A stretch of DNA of 64,000 nt from Sodalis glossinidius str. 'morsitans' (GTDB lineage: Bacteria > Pseudomonadota > Gammaproteobacteria > Enterobacterales > Enterobacteriaceae). Where the stretch lies: assembly GCF_000010085.1 (NCBI RefSeq), contig NC_007712.1:1798001-1862000 (forward strand), given 5' to 3'. Shown here piece by piece: positions 7,843-17,100 of this stretch. The notes under the pieces are model-generated. The model made no database searches. It saw only the letters and a program-made list of their open reading frames with translations, and was not told where the DNA came from. The position numbers and the translations under genes are program-made. The first letter of the stretch is position 1; every line of letters starts with the position of its first letter.

Positions 7843-7867
7843 ATGGTTGTGATTACAGGGGAATATT

Positions 7868-8096
7868 ATGGAAGAATTAAGGATCTACCTAAACTCTCTA
7901 TCGTTGGAAGAGCAGAGATCTTTTGCTCAATCTTGTGGCACTAGCGTTGGTTATTTGCGAAAGGCTATAAGTACGGAGCAAAAGCTTGGTGCAGAGCTAT
8001 GTGTACATAGAGATTGCAAGCAACAAGGCAATTTTGAGAAAACAGCTTCATCCATACGACTGGGAAAAAATTTGGCCTGAATTACATGCGGCCTAA
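7868..8096 (+). pseudogene. Cro/YdaS-like regulator, 2-bp deletion
   Basis: The frame starts MEELRIYLNSLSLEEQRSFA followed by CGTSVGYLRKA, matching YdaS/Cro-type HTH proteins. After LGAELCVH it leaves the family sequence. Reading in the next frame restores IEIASNKAILRKQLHPYDW and EKIWPELHAA before a TAA at 8094-8096, the normal C-terminus of this family. Loss of AT from a CATATAGAG context explains the shift. The HTH remains, but the shifted tail makes function uncertain. A GGGGAA ribosome-binding site precedes the ATG. Confidence 0.7.
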
Positions 8097-8240
8097 CCAG
8101 TAGTACCACCTTCACAACGGACATTCGTCCTACGGAAGGCACTGAAATGTGCCGAACTCAACATCCCACAGTACCCACTCACTGTGACTTGCTCACGGCA
8201 TTGTCACGTCTATTGATTACCACACAAAGGATTATCACTT

Positions 8241-8717
8241 ATGGATTATGCAAATCCAAGCAAACCTGACACACATGAGATTAACCGCGTCGAAACCGAC
8301 CTGCTGCTGGCTATGTCTGCACTGACCCAGCGCAGCTTTTCAAAGCTGGCAGGGTGGAATGAATCCAATGTCAGCCGCTACAAGGAGCGGGTGCAGCTGT
8401 TTTACGTCAACGCCAAGGTGTCAGAGACCCCGGAGCAGATGGATTTTGAGCTGTGCACCCCCTTCGACATCCAAAACCTTCAGCTCCCGACGCGCCAGAT
8501 TTCGCCGGTCTGTATCTGGGCGATGCGCGGCTGGTATCGCTCCGGTAATGGCTGTGACTATCAGGGGATAAAATATTTCACCAAGGCCGGCGTACCAACC
8601 AATGACCCGTCCAAAGATGTTTGTGGCGGTCGACTGGCGGATTGTAAATCGCGTTTCGGCCCCGACCAGCCGTTATCATTTGGTGGTCAACCCAGCGCTA
8701 ACCTCCAGGGACGGTAA
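8241..8717 (+). CDS. In-frame fusion of CII-like N-terminus to tail-tip protein L
   Basis: Residues 1 to about 49 resemble lambda CII (INRVETDLLLAMSAL, KLAGWNESNVSRYKE), the expected gene downstream of cro. From about residue 50 (near nt 8388) the sequence is the C-terminal part of lambda gpL, a tail-tip component, including SPVCIWAMRG and DVCGGRLADCKSRFG. The four cysteines at 91, 105, 128 and 135 match the positions that bind an iron-sulphur cluster in gpL-type proteins. A single deletion therefore removed everything from cII to mid-L, including replication, lysis, head and most tail genes. The fused product is unlikely to work as either parent. Confidence 0.8.
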   Translation: MDYANPSKPDTHEINRVETDLLLAMSALTQRSFSKLAGWNESNVSRYKERVQLFYVNAKVSETPEQMDFELCTPFDIQNLQLPTRQISPVCIWAMRGWYRSGNGCDYQGIKYFTKAGVPTNDPSKDVCGGRLADCKSRFGPDQPLSFGGQPSANLQGR

Positions 8718-8718
8718 C

Positions 8719-9446
8719 ATGGATGAGACACTGTTAGGCCCCATCCGCGAGCATGTGGTGCGGGAATACCCGAAAGAAGCGTGCGGGCTGATTGTTCAGA
8801 CGGCTACAGGGGCGCACTACCTGCCGTGTCGCAATATCCACCCGTCTCCGACGGACCATTTTACGCTAGCCCCGGACGATTATGCGCAGGCGGCAGTGCA
8901 GGGCGATATCGTGATGATAGTGCATTCGCATCCCGATGTGGTGCGGCTCCTTCCCTCAAAGCTTGACCGGCTACAGTGCGATTATAGCGGGGTGGAATGG
9001 GCATTATGTCGTGGCCGGACGGAGATTTTTGCACCCTGTCGCCCAGAGGGGAACGGCCACTGACGGGGCGAGCCTGGGTGCTGGGGTTTGATGACTGCTG
9101 GACACTGATTATGGACTACTACCGGCAGACATACAGTATTCGGCTGCCTAATTTCTCTGTGGCGTATGAATGGTGGACGGAAGGACACGAAAACCGCTAT
9201 GACGATAACTGGCAGGGGGTGGGCTTTGTTGAGGTAGTGCCTGAGACGATGCGCGCTGGCGACATTATCATGATGCAGGTATCGGCCCCGGTCACCAATC
9301 ACGCTGCCGTCTATCTCGGGGATAACCTTATGCTTCACCATCTGTTTGGCAAACTGTCGGCGCGAACGCCGTATGGCCGCTATTACCGCGACAGGACGGT
9401 GCGCATCGTGCGCCACAAGGAGCGTTTACATGCTGAGAACCATTAA
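8719..9446 (+). pseudogene. Tail assembly protein K (JAB + NlpC/P60), frameshifted
   Basis: The first part (from ATG 8719) is a JAB/MPN peptidase domain with HSHPDVVRLLPSKLD. Near 8995 the expected GVEWGIMSWPDG loses one G, and translation runs out of frame to a stop at 9063. The rest continues in the frame of 8997-9446 as an NlpC/P60 domain with GFDDCWTLIMDYY (catalytic Cys), NHAAVYL (His) and RTPYGRYYRDRTV. In lambdoid phages K is one protein with both domains. The NlpC part could be made alone from an internal ATG (8997). It overlaps gene I by 17 bp. Confidence 0.75.
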
Positions 9447-10026
9447 ACTTAAGGGGGCGCTGGGCAAACGCTTTGGTCGCACCCATCGTTACCATGTTGC
9501 TGATGTGAAAGAGGCACTCCGGGCGCTTTGTGTCACGCTGCCCGGCTTTGAAAACACTATGAGTAACGCCCACCATGACGGTATTCGTTTTGCCTTTTTT
9601 AACGGCACGGAAAATATTGGCATTGAGCAGTTTGAGATGAGCAAGGGTGACCGGGATATCGTTATTATGCCGGTGATTGAAGGGGCCAAACCCGGAGGTT
9701 TTTTACAGGTGGTGTTAGGTGCCGCCGCGCTGGCCGGGGCCTTTTTTACCGCAGGAACCTCGCTGGCGCTGTTCGGCGTGGCGGCATCAACCCTGCTGAC
9801 TGGCCTCGGGACCTCGATGCTGCTGGGCGGGGTGGTAAAGCTGATGACGCCGCAGCCCAATTACGGCGTCGGGAAATCATCGAGTGCCGACAATAAACCC
9901 AACTATGCTTTTGGCGCGCCTGTCAACACGGTGGCGATGGACTACCCGGTGCCGGTGTTGTACGGCCAGCGGGAAATCGGCGGTGCGGTCATCAGCGCCG
10001 GTGTTTTTGCCAGCGACCAGCAGTAG
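9430..10026 (+). CDS. Tail assembly protein I
   Basis: A 198-residue protein starting MLRTIKLKGALGKRFGRTHR. The ATG at 9430 lies inside the end of K and is preferred over an in-frame ATG at 9346. A glycine/alanine-rich hydrophobic segment in the middle and PVPVLYGQREIGGAVISAGV near the end match lambda gpI-type tail-tip assembly proteins. The frame is intact and about the usual length. It follows K and precedes J as in lambda. With J and the head genes lost it has no evident role. Confidence 0.8.
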   Translation: MLRTIKLKGALGKRFGRTHRYHVADVKEALRALCVTLPGFENTMSNAHHDGIRFAFFNGTENIGIEQFEMSKGDRDIVIMPVIEGAKPGGFLQVVLGAAALAGAFFTAGTSLALFGVAASTLLTGLGTSMLLGGVVKLMTPQPNYGVGKSSSADNKPNYAFGAPVNTVAMDYPVPVLYGQREIGGAVISAGVFASDQQ

Positions 10027-10033
10027 GTAAACC

Positions 10034-11754
10034 ATGCAACTGCTTAAAAACGCGACAATAATTCAGGGGGCCAAAGGCGGTGGCGGTGGCGGTCATACGC
10101 CGACGGAGCAGAGCACCCGCTGTCGGTGTCGAAGCTTAAAATGCTGCTGGCGCTCTCTGAATGTGAAATCCAGGGCGAGCTAACCGCACAAAATATCTTT
10201 CTCAACAATACCCCGCTGGCGAATGATGATGGGTCGTATAATTTTACCGGCGTCGTCTGGGAATACCGCAAGGGCACACAAGATAAGGACTACATTCAGG
10301 GCATGCCGGAGGTGGATAACGAGGTGGCGGTAGGCATCGCCGTCAAAACGTCGTCGCCGTGGGTGCATGCCTTCAGTGACCTGAATCTGGACGCGGTGCG
10401 CATCAAGCATTGATAGCGACCGCCTGGCGATACGCTACTATCGGGTGACCTCGGTCAGCGCCAATGACGACGGCACTTTTAGCATTGCTGGGTACAGCAT
10501 GATCTGAACAAATACCGCTACATCGATGACGGGGTAAGCATTACGCCACTGCCGGTCACGGTGACGCCCTCAAGCGTGATGCCTGCGCCACAGTCTATCG
10601 TGATAACGGAAACAGACCATATTGTTCAGGGGATAACGGTCGCTACCCTCCAGACGTCGTGGGAGAAGGTGGACGGGGCCATCAACTACCTCGCCCAGTG
10701 GCGTCGGGATAAGGGCGACTGGGTGAATGTGGGCGAAACCAGTGCACAGGGTTTTAGTGTGCAGGGTATTTACGCCGGGGGATATGATGTGCGCGTACGC
10801 GCCGTCAATGCCGCCGAGGTCTCTTCACCCTGGGGGCATGCGCCCTCGACCACCTCGGACGGCCAGAATCCGTTACTGCTGGCCAATGTGCCCTATCCGG
10901 CGGTCAATTATCAGCATGGCCCGCTGCCTGCCGGTGTCAGCCGCTGGTACCGGGCAAGACTGGTGGACCGCATTGGCAACAAGGGCGACTGGACGCCGTG
11001 GGTCAGGGGCGAATCCTCGTCCGATGCGTCGGAAATTCTCGGCAATATCACCGAAGGCTTTTTGACGGCGGAGGATGGTGCACGTCTGACCGAGGAAATC
11101 AATACAGTCACTGACGCCGTCGCTGAAGCAGCATTAGCCAATAATGCGGATATGCAGCGCTGGCGTAGAGAAAACGGGCAACGTAAAGCCGAAATACTTG
11201 AAGTGCGCACCACGGTCGTCGATGAGGAAAGAGCTTTTGCCGAGTACCAGCAGCGGGTGCAGGCGGAATTCAAGAAAAACAAGGCGATGATAGACACCAG
11301 GGCAACGACCGTTTTTGACCATACGGGTTCCGGCAGCGCCCTATTTAGCGTAAAGGTCGGTGTCGATATAGACGGCACCTACTGCGATGCGGGGATGACG
11401 ATAGCGGCCATCGCCGAGGTGGGGCAGCCGGTGATAACGCGCATTGGCTTTAATGCTAACCAGTTCGTTATCCTGAGTGGGCCGGGTGGCAAAAGCTATT
11501 CGCCTTTCTCGGTGATTAATGGGCAGGTGTTTATCAACGAGGCATTTATCAACTACGCGGGGATGACACTGGCCAAGGTGGGGTCATGGTACTCGGCGAA
11601 TTATGTGCCGGGGCAGTCGGGGACCATTATGCGCAACGATGGCTCGTTTGAGCTCAATGGTTGTCATGTTAACTCAAGGGTTTCTCTTGATAGCAAGGGG
11701 CTTAAGGTGTTCGACAACGGTCAACTGGCCGTAGAGCTGGGTATTTTTGATTAA
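10034..11754 (+). pseudogene. Host-specificity tail protein J, extensively deleted
   Basis: The ATG at 10034 begins MQLLKNATIIQGAKGGGGGG, a typical gpJ start, but the frame is lost within 40 codons. N-terminal J sequence resumes at 10126-10413 (ALSECEIQGEL, NIFLNNTPLAN). The intact frame 10561-11754 (397 residues) holds a fibronectin-type segment (WEKVDGAINYLAQWRRDKG), RYRARLVD-like repeats and the C-terminal domain up to VELGIFD. Lambda gpJ is over 1,100 residues, so about half is gone through several deletions. J tips the tail and binds the receptor, and this copy cannot. Confidence 0.8.
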
Positions 11755-11764
11755 GGAGGCAGCG

Positions 11765-12758
11765 ATGGCGGCGGGATTGCGTATAACTAACGCCAACGGG
11801 TCATCGTTTCTGTTCAATGAGCGATTCACGTTGTCACAGATATTGGGGTCAGGCTATAAGGGCACGACGTGGAAAGGCAATACCTGGTGTACCGGCGTTA
11901 GCGTGCCGGAGAGGTGGAGCTGGTATCTGTGGCTAAACCGGCCTTGTTTACTCGACAGAAGTCGCAGGGGTGGGAGTTGGCACCCTACTAACCCCTTGCC
12001 CTGCATCCCTTACCTTAATGAGCAACGGCAAGTCTGCTGGCGGCAGGATAATGTAAAATACAACGACGCTAACTGGTGGGCAGTGTACGCCTGGCCAACG
12101 CCTTCGCGGTCAGGACGTGCGGGCCTACTGGTGAAAGACGGTAATGTGTTTGCCAGTATTTCAGATGTGTCCCGGTTTATGACGGTCGCCTGGAAAGGGG
12201 ATATCGCGTTGCGAAGCGGGTGTTTGCCAAAGCATATTGACCCCTCTTTTGGTTTTAATGACACCATGGTTTTTTTACCAGCCTGACCCGGCGGTGACCG
12301 TATCAAAAGTCGCTTTATCTAAAAATTCTTATCAACTCTACAATGCGTCAGGCGGTGAATTTGGCGGCACGGTGAACGCCAAGGTCGTTATCTTTAAAAG
12401 CAGGCCGCTTACAAGAAGCCTGGCAGGATTGCGACTGTATAATGCACAAGGGGAAATGACCTTTGATTCCGGCAATGAAATATTAATTCTGGGCGGCTTG
12501 ATAAAATTTAAGGATGTGGAAATCAATGATTACCGGAACATTGAGTTTGTGAGTCGTCCAATGATAATGCCGGGCTATATCGGGGCGGAATATAATAACC
12601 ACTGGTTTGCGGATGTGACATTGAAGAATAATCGCTACGCGCTGGCTCCAGCATGGGGTTACTCCTGGTATGACGGAAGCTCCGGTGGCGAGCGGAATTA
12701 TGCCACAACCGAGAATCCCATTATGGTGATTGATGCAGCTAACTATTTTACGTTTTAG
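11765..12758 (+). pseudogene. Phage tail-associated protein (DUF6453-like), frameshifted
   Basis: ATG 11765 follows a strong TTAAGGAGGCAGCG site 7 bp after J. The sequence begins MAAGLRITNANGSSFLFNER and is rich in Trp. At a T7 run near 12270 the frame shifts: FNDTMVFLPA stops, while the adjacent frame gives WFFYQPDPAVTVSK and continues to a TAA at 12758. The two parts together make about 330 residues. Proteins with this start commonly follow J in lambdoid prophages. Function unknown, probably a virion or tail-tip accessory. Confidence 0.6.
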
Positions 12759-12829
12759 TCGTTGTTGATTTATGACTGACAAGCTTTTACGCTAATCACC
12801 CGGTTTTATATATCATTAAGGATATCGCG

Positions 12830-13353
12830 ATGAACAAGGTTGTTTTATGGGCAGTGCAGTTGATCGGATTAGCGCTGAGTGCCCCCTCTCATGCTGATAA
12901 TAAAAGTACCGTCTCACTGGGCTATGCCAATACACACGCATCTCTGGAGAAACTGACGGGAATTAATATGCGGGGGTTGGATAAAGATGCCAAAGGTATC
13001 AGTGTGAGCTATGCACGAGATATTGATGGCCCCTGGGGAATAATGGGTAACTTCACCTACACCCAGGCAACGGGCGACAATTACATCCGTAACCCCGAGG
13101 CAGGACAAAAGCATCAGGCTGATAGCAGACAGCGGCGGCAAGCAGCGCTTACTACACCATTCCCAAAGAAGAATCGAAGACCAAGGGACGTGAGATTGTC
13201 AACGCGTTAGAAAACAAAAGTGGCTTTACCTACGGCGCGGGTGTACAAATTAACGTGATTTCCGACGTACTGTTCGACTTATCCTACCGGCGTGCATCGC
13301 TGGGCAGTGCCACTGCGGGAACGTGGACGGCGGGATTGGGCATGACATTCTAG
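12830..13353 (+). pseudogene. Ail/Lom outer-membrane protein, frameshifted
   Basis: The ORF has a signal peptide (MNKVVLWAVQLIGLALSAPS, cleavage after SHA) and Ail/Lom beta-barrel sequence (VSLGYANTHASLEKL, GISVSYARDIDGPWGIMGN). Near 13125 the frame is lost. The adjacent frame supplies YYTIPKEESKTKG, NALENKSGFTYGAGVQINVI and ends WTAGLGMTF at 13353, the canonical C-terminal strand. Intact relatives are prophage-encoded adhesion or serum-resistance barrels. One or more small indels inactivate this copy. It sits between J and the tail fibre as lom does in lambda. Confidence 0.75.
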
Positions 13354-13433
13354 CCGAACGTTTCAACCGCATACCTACCTATCACTATCCCTGCTTATGA
13401 TGAGCGTGGATTTTTCTTTATGGAGCCCTCAAC

Positions 13434-14621
13434 ATAGCATGGTACAAAACCGGCACGCTCTCGATAGCGGCCAACAGTAAAAAAGCCACCGGTCACAGCA
13501 CCCGCTGGGCGGACAACAAACAGGGCATTGGGCCGGGGCAAATGTTGCTGCTTCCAGGCACGGGGGCGGTGGCATTGTATGAAATTGCCAGCGTGGTGAG
13601 CGACACAGAGCTACTTCTGGTGTCCGGGCCATCCAAGGCCGTCAAGGAAGCGTCCTACGCCATCGTGACCTATAACGGCGGCTCGTACGTGGACTTCGGA
13701 CGTGAGCTGTCCACCCAGCTTCGCTACTACCAGCGCCAGATGGACGGCTGGCAGCACATCATGACCGGCGAGGGTGGAAGTGATGCTGGAAGCGCCGGAC
13801 GGTACGCAGGTCACATTGAACTCGTTTAAAAAGCTGGCGGCGGATATTGCGGGCAAGGTGGATAAATCAGCGCTTGAAAAAAAGCCGATAAAACTGCGCT
13901 CGAGAGTAAGGCTGACAAGGCCGCACTGGACGGCAAGGCCGATAAATCTGAACTTGATAAAAAAGCTGAACAGACAGCGCTGGAGACTAAAGCGGATAAA
14001 TCCGCTCTGGGAAATTATATTGCCAAAACGGGAGGGAGTCTCACCGGTACGCTGCATTTTAATGGCAAAGGAAAAAGTGGTGGTGAGCAGCGTTCGGCGA
14101 GTTTGCAGTATAATCCCTATGCCGGCGGGAATATGAGAACTGAGTTCTACAGCACCGACATAATAAATGACCATTTTGAGCATCGTCTGATACTGGCTAA
14201 AAGCAATGATTTGAAGTGGTTCGTTTTTAAGGATGACGGTAGCGCTTATGCCATGCAGGGTCACTGGCAAAATAACTCGGACCGGCGGATAAAAAGCGAT
14301 ATTGAGAAAATAGAAAATGGCCTTGAAAAGGTCGAAACGCTGACGGGCTATACGTATGTCCTTGCCGAACATCGCCAAGCGGGTGTGATGGCCGATGAGC
14401 TGGAAAAGGTCCTGCCAGAGGCGGTAGGTAATTCGGGTGATTACCATGAGAGTGATGGCACCGTTGTTAAGAATGTGAAATCTGTGGCTTACGGCAGTAT
14501 CACTGCGTTGCTGATTGAAGCAATAAAAGACCTGTCCGCGAAAGTAAAAGCGCAGCAGGCAGAGATAGATGCGCTTAAGGCGTCGATGCCTGTGGCACAG
14601 GATGCGGATAGTCCGAAATAA
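13434..14621 (+). pseudogene. Phage tail fibre with S74 chaperone domain, broken
   Basis: The N-terminus reads AWYKTGTLSIAANSKKATG and GIGPGQMLLLPGTGAVALYE, a lambdoid side-tail-fibre start. The expected initiator is ATA at 13434-13436, 7 bp after a GGAG site, so the start codon appears mutated. A one-base insertion near 13780 and a one-base loss in an A-run near 13880 shift the frame through a KADKxALxxK coiled-coil repeat. The frame 14103-14621 keeps the C-terminal S74 intramolecular chaperone (RRIKSDIEKIENGLEKVETL, AGVMADELEKVLPEAV). The fibre is non-functional. Confidence 0.8.
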
Positions 14622-14685
14622 CCTGCCCGTCGGATAGAGCCTTACCCCAACCGCTGAGCGTGGTTTTTTTGTACCTGAAAAACGT

Positions 14686-14720
14686 AAGCCCCGACTGTAG
14701 CAAGCAGTGCGGGGCTTTTT
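14686..14720 (+). terminator. Rho-independent terminator after the tail fibre
   Basis: AAGCCCCG and CGGGGCTT arms with a second short ACTG/CAGT stem inside, followed by TTTTT. It sits 65 bp after the tail-fibre stop and ends the late operon. Confidence 0.7.
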
Positions 14721-14748
14721 CATAAATCTTCATCAACTTCAAGACGAC

Positions 14749-14943
14749 ATGAATAATAGCAAACCTGAAGATAAATTTGGAGATGATCTCATGATAAAAG
14801 CAGAGACATCGTGACAAGGGGCTGATACCGCAGCGAAAATAATTGCAATCTGCTGTGGTATTCGGCACATTTTGACGCCGATAGCCTGGGTTATCTGCAC
14901 TGCGATCGCTTATGGCGCTGTAAGGCATATATGGAAATTGTGA
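14749..14943 (+). pseudogene. Small phage membrane ORF with in-frame TGA
   Basis: MNNSKPEDKFGDDLMIKAETS is followed by TGA at 14812-14814. The same frame then continues DTAAKIIAICCGIRHILTPI and a hydrophobic helix, ending at 14943. A CGA-to-TGA change would explain the stop. It overlaps the next small ORF by 13 bp. The product is unrecognised, though small membrane proteins are usual near the ends of lambdoid prophages. Confidence 0.4.
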
Positions 14944-15038
14944 ATATTACTCCCCGCGAGATACGGCGTATTTTTTGGCATATTATCGCGGGGATATCAG
15001 TTTTAGTCGTTGTGTTTAAGGTGGTCGCGCTTCTTTGA
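14931..15038 (+). CDS. Small single-helix membrane protein, phage
   Basis: A 35-residue ORF (MEIVNITPREIRRIFWHIIA, then a run of Val/Leu/Phe) with one predicted transmembrane helix. It overlaps the preceding broken ORF. No family is recognised. Its size is near the limit at which a chance frame cannot be excluded. Confidence 0.35.
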   Translation: MEIVNITPREIRRIFWHIIAGISVLVVVFKVVALL

Positions 15039-15068
15039 TGAAGCGAATTAATACGGGAGTTGCGACTC

Positions 15069-15173
15069 ATGATTAAGCGATTACCAGGCTGGAAGTTCAT
15101 TATGCTGTGGTTGGTGCTGTTCACCGCCTCCACAGGCTACCTGATGGCGGCTATCCTTCATGCCATCAAATGA
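15069..15173 (+). CDS. Small single-helix membrane protein, phage
   Basis: A 34-residue ORF starting MIKRLPGWKFIMLWLVLFTA with a GGGAG ribosome-binding site 9 bp upstream. The basic start followed by one hydrophobic helix predicts an inner-membrane peptide with its N-terminus inside. It may be a prophage accessory or lysis-associated peptide. No specific family is recognised. Confidence 0.4.
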   Translation: MIKRLPGWKFIMLWLVLFTASTGYLMAAILHAIK

Positions 15174-15204
15174 CCACCGGTCCCTCAACGAGCTGGGGCG
15201 GCTG

Positions 15205-15984
15205 TCAGTGCCTCTGCGCGAACTGGCCGAGCTCGGACTTATGCCAACGGGTCAGGGTATCGGTGAGCATGAAGGCGTTGCTCTGACTGGCTTCAGCAAG
15301 CAAGCTATCGATTTCACTCATCACGCTATCCACATTCTCCCGCTTGCGCACCAGTTGACGAATGGTTCGCCTTTCGGCTTCCACCATAGCAGATTGCAGA
15401 CGTTCAATCACAGCCCATATACGTTCGCATTCTCTGGCAATATGCGGGATGTGGCGGACTTCCATCGGCTGCGGTGAGGGAATGCCGGTGACTTCGCGCA
15501 GGGCGTACCATATGCCATTGCTCCATGCCTGCTTGAAGCGGAAGTTATGGCTCATGTGCCAAATCAGGCGGGCGAGGTTGGAGGTATCGTTAGTGGTGAA
15601 GAGTTCGTGGGACTCTGGCTTGTAAACGGGGTGCTCGTATTTGCCAGTCTTGCGGATTGAAGGAAGGATTTCACTCGTCACCCATTTGCGAAAGCGATGG
15701 GGCAGGGTGCCTTGCTTCACTGCATCGCGGCAGCGTAATACCAAGGTAAACATGCTGGGTTCGGATATCAAAGAAATACGTTGAGCCCCAGTCCCTGGCT
15801 GACTGTCGGTTAAAGCGACGGTCGTCTTTTCGTCGTCGTCCAACTTGCTTAAGGCATCTCTATTGTTACTTATTCCGAGCGCGGAACACACGTCAATGCC
15901 AACAAACCACGGTTCGCCGTTTAAAATAGTTGTGCGTACTTCATGCTTTTCAAAAGTGAATGGAACAATAGATAGTGTGGTCAT
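15205..15984 (-). CDS. BRO-N phage antirepressor
   Basis: A 259-residue protein. The ATG at 15984 is chosen because GGAGGTCATC precedes it, whereas the longer frame reaches back over another gene remnant. The N-terminal BRO domain is clear: FTFEKHEVRTTILNGEPWFV, DVCSALGISNNRDAL, LISEPSMFTLVLRCR and RKWVTSEILPSIRKTGKY. The C-terminal half is helical and basic. Such proteins bind and titrate prophage repressors. The gene is intact at the right end of a dead prophage and could still act on a repressor in trans. Confidence 0.75.
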   Translation of the reverse strand: MTTLSIVPFTFEKHEVRTTILNGEPWFVGIDVCSALGISNNRDALSKLDDDEKTTVALTDSQPGTGAQRISLISEPSMFTLVLRCRDAVKQGTLPHRFRKWVTSEILPSIRKTGKYEHPVYKPESHELFTTNDTSNLARLIWHMSHNFRFKQAWSNGIWYALREVTGIPSPQPMEVRHIPHIARECERIWAVIERLQSAMVEAERRTIRQLVRKRENVDSVMSEIDSLLAEASQSNAFMLTDTLTRWHKSELGQFAQRH

Positions 15985-16034
15985 GATGACCTCCAAATGG
16001 TTACTTGAAGTTATCACCACCGTAAGACGCGAAT

Positions 16035-16403
16035 CTAGAGGGTGGCGAGCTGGACGGAGTTCGCGTACCGGAGTAACCAACCGGTGAGCCTTTCGGCTCC
16101 ACCATCCAGCCCACCATTGAGATGTATCTAGATTGCGACATAAAAAGACACGCTCGCGGCGTGTCATTCTGTCGCAGTTACTTCCGGCAGGACGCGAACC
16201 CCGGCACCTGAATTTGCAGATGCAAAGCGACTATAGCGCATGGGATTTCCTTCGTCAAATGTGGGGCGTTCGGCGGTCAAATTTGGGCGATTCTGGCGTA
16301 GTTGGCAGGTCGAAATAAGCGGTAAGTTATTGATAAAAATGTCGTGTATTGTCGTGCTTTGTTGTGTTTTGTCGCCTATTTTTTGAGCATCAATGTCAAT
16401 CAA
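16035..16403 (-). pseudogene. Ash/Icd-like prophage ORF remnant
   Basis: Reading leftward from 16403, the frame contains MRYSRFASANSGAGVRVLPE, then TGA, HAASVSFYVAI, TAG, and IHLNGGLDGGAERLTGWLLR to a TAG at 16037-16035. HAxSVFFxVAI is the signature of prophage Ash/Icd-type small proteins, which often precede an antirepressor gene as here. Two in-frame stops make it non-coding in this form. In another frame of the same DNA, TSQWWAGWWSRKAHR runs into the antirepressor, which explains the over-long ORF there. Confidence 0.45.
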
Positions 16404-16431
16404 GTCGTTGATATTATGATTTTTGTGTGTT

Positions 16432-17100
16432 TTAGCTCTGCTGCTCGAAGCGCAGTGCCCGCCGCTCCAGACTGCGCATTAAAAGCGTCAGAACGCCGTT
16501 GACGCACAGATAAATAATCCCCGCCGCGCCGAACACCATTACATCATAGGTGCGGCCGTACAGGAGCTGACTCTGTCCCATCACGTCCATGAGGGTAATG
16601 GTATAGGCCAGCGAAGTGCTCTTGAACACCAACACCACTTCGTTGGAGTAGGAGGATAGGGCGCGCTTGATGGCAAATGGCATCAGCAGCCGCAGCGCTT
16701 GCACGCGGCTCATGCCGAGCGCAGTGCAGGATTGCCACTGCCCGTCGGGAATGGCGCGCATCGCACCGGCGAACAACTGGGTACTGTAGGCGGCGCTGTT
16801 TAGCGCCAGCGCCACCATGGCGCACAGCCAGGGCTGCGACAGCAACTGCCATAGCCAGGGGATTGCGTGCAGGCCGGCGAATTGGCCCGGTCCGTAGTAG
16901 ATGAGGAAGATCTGCACCAACAGTGGCGTACCGGTAAATAGCGTAATATACACTGTTACCAGTGGCGCCAGCACGGGCGTGCGCAGCGTGAGGATGACCG
17001 TAAACAGCAGCGCCAGCACCAGCGCCGCCAGCACCGCAACCGCCGTGAGCGACAGGCTGACCGGCAGCCCGGGCAACAGCGCCAGTAAATAACCGGTCAT
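16432..17100 (-). CDS. artM: Arginine ABC transporter permease ArtM
   Basis: A 222-residue inner-membrane permease, the same length as E. coli ArtM, with TPLLVQIFLIYYGPGQF, the coupling segment GQWQSCTALGMSRVQALRLL and KSTSLAYTITLMDVMGQSQL. It pairs with ArtQ to form the channel for L-arginine driven by ArtP. Its ATG shares a base with the stop of artQ, so the two are translationally coupled. It is the last gene of the operon and lies 28 bp from the prophage end. Confidence 0.93.
   Translation of the reverse strand: MTGYLLALLPGLPVSLSLTAVAVLAALVLALLFTVILTLRTPVLAPLVTVYITLFTGTPLLVQIFLIYYGPGQFAGLHAIPWLWQLLSQPWLCAMVALALNSAAYSTQLFAGAMRAIPDGQWQSCTALGMSRVQALRLLMPFAIKRALSSYSNEVVLVFKSTSLAYTITLMDVMGQSQLLYGRTYDVMVFGAAGIIYLCVNGVLTLLMRSLERRALRFEQQS

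Noticed and set aside
13611..14723. 370-residue antisense ORF over the tail fibre
   Set aside because: The opposite strand carries clear tail-fibre and S74 sequence. The antisense product is low-complexity and lacks a start site.
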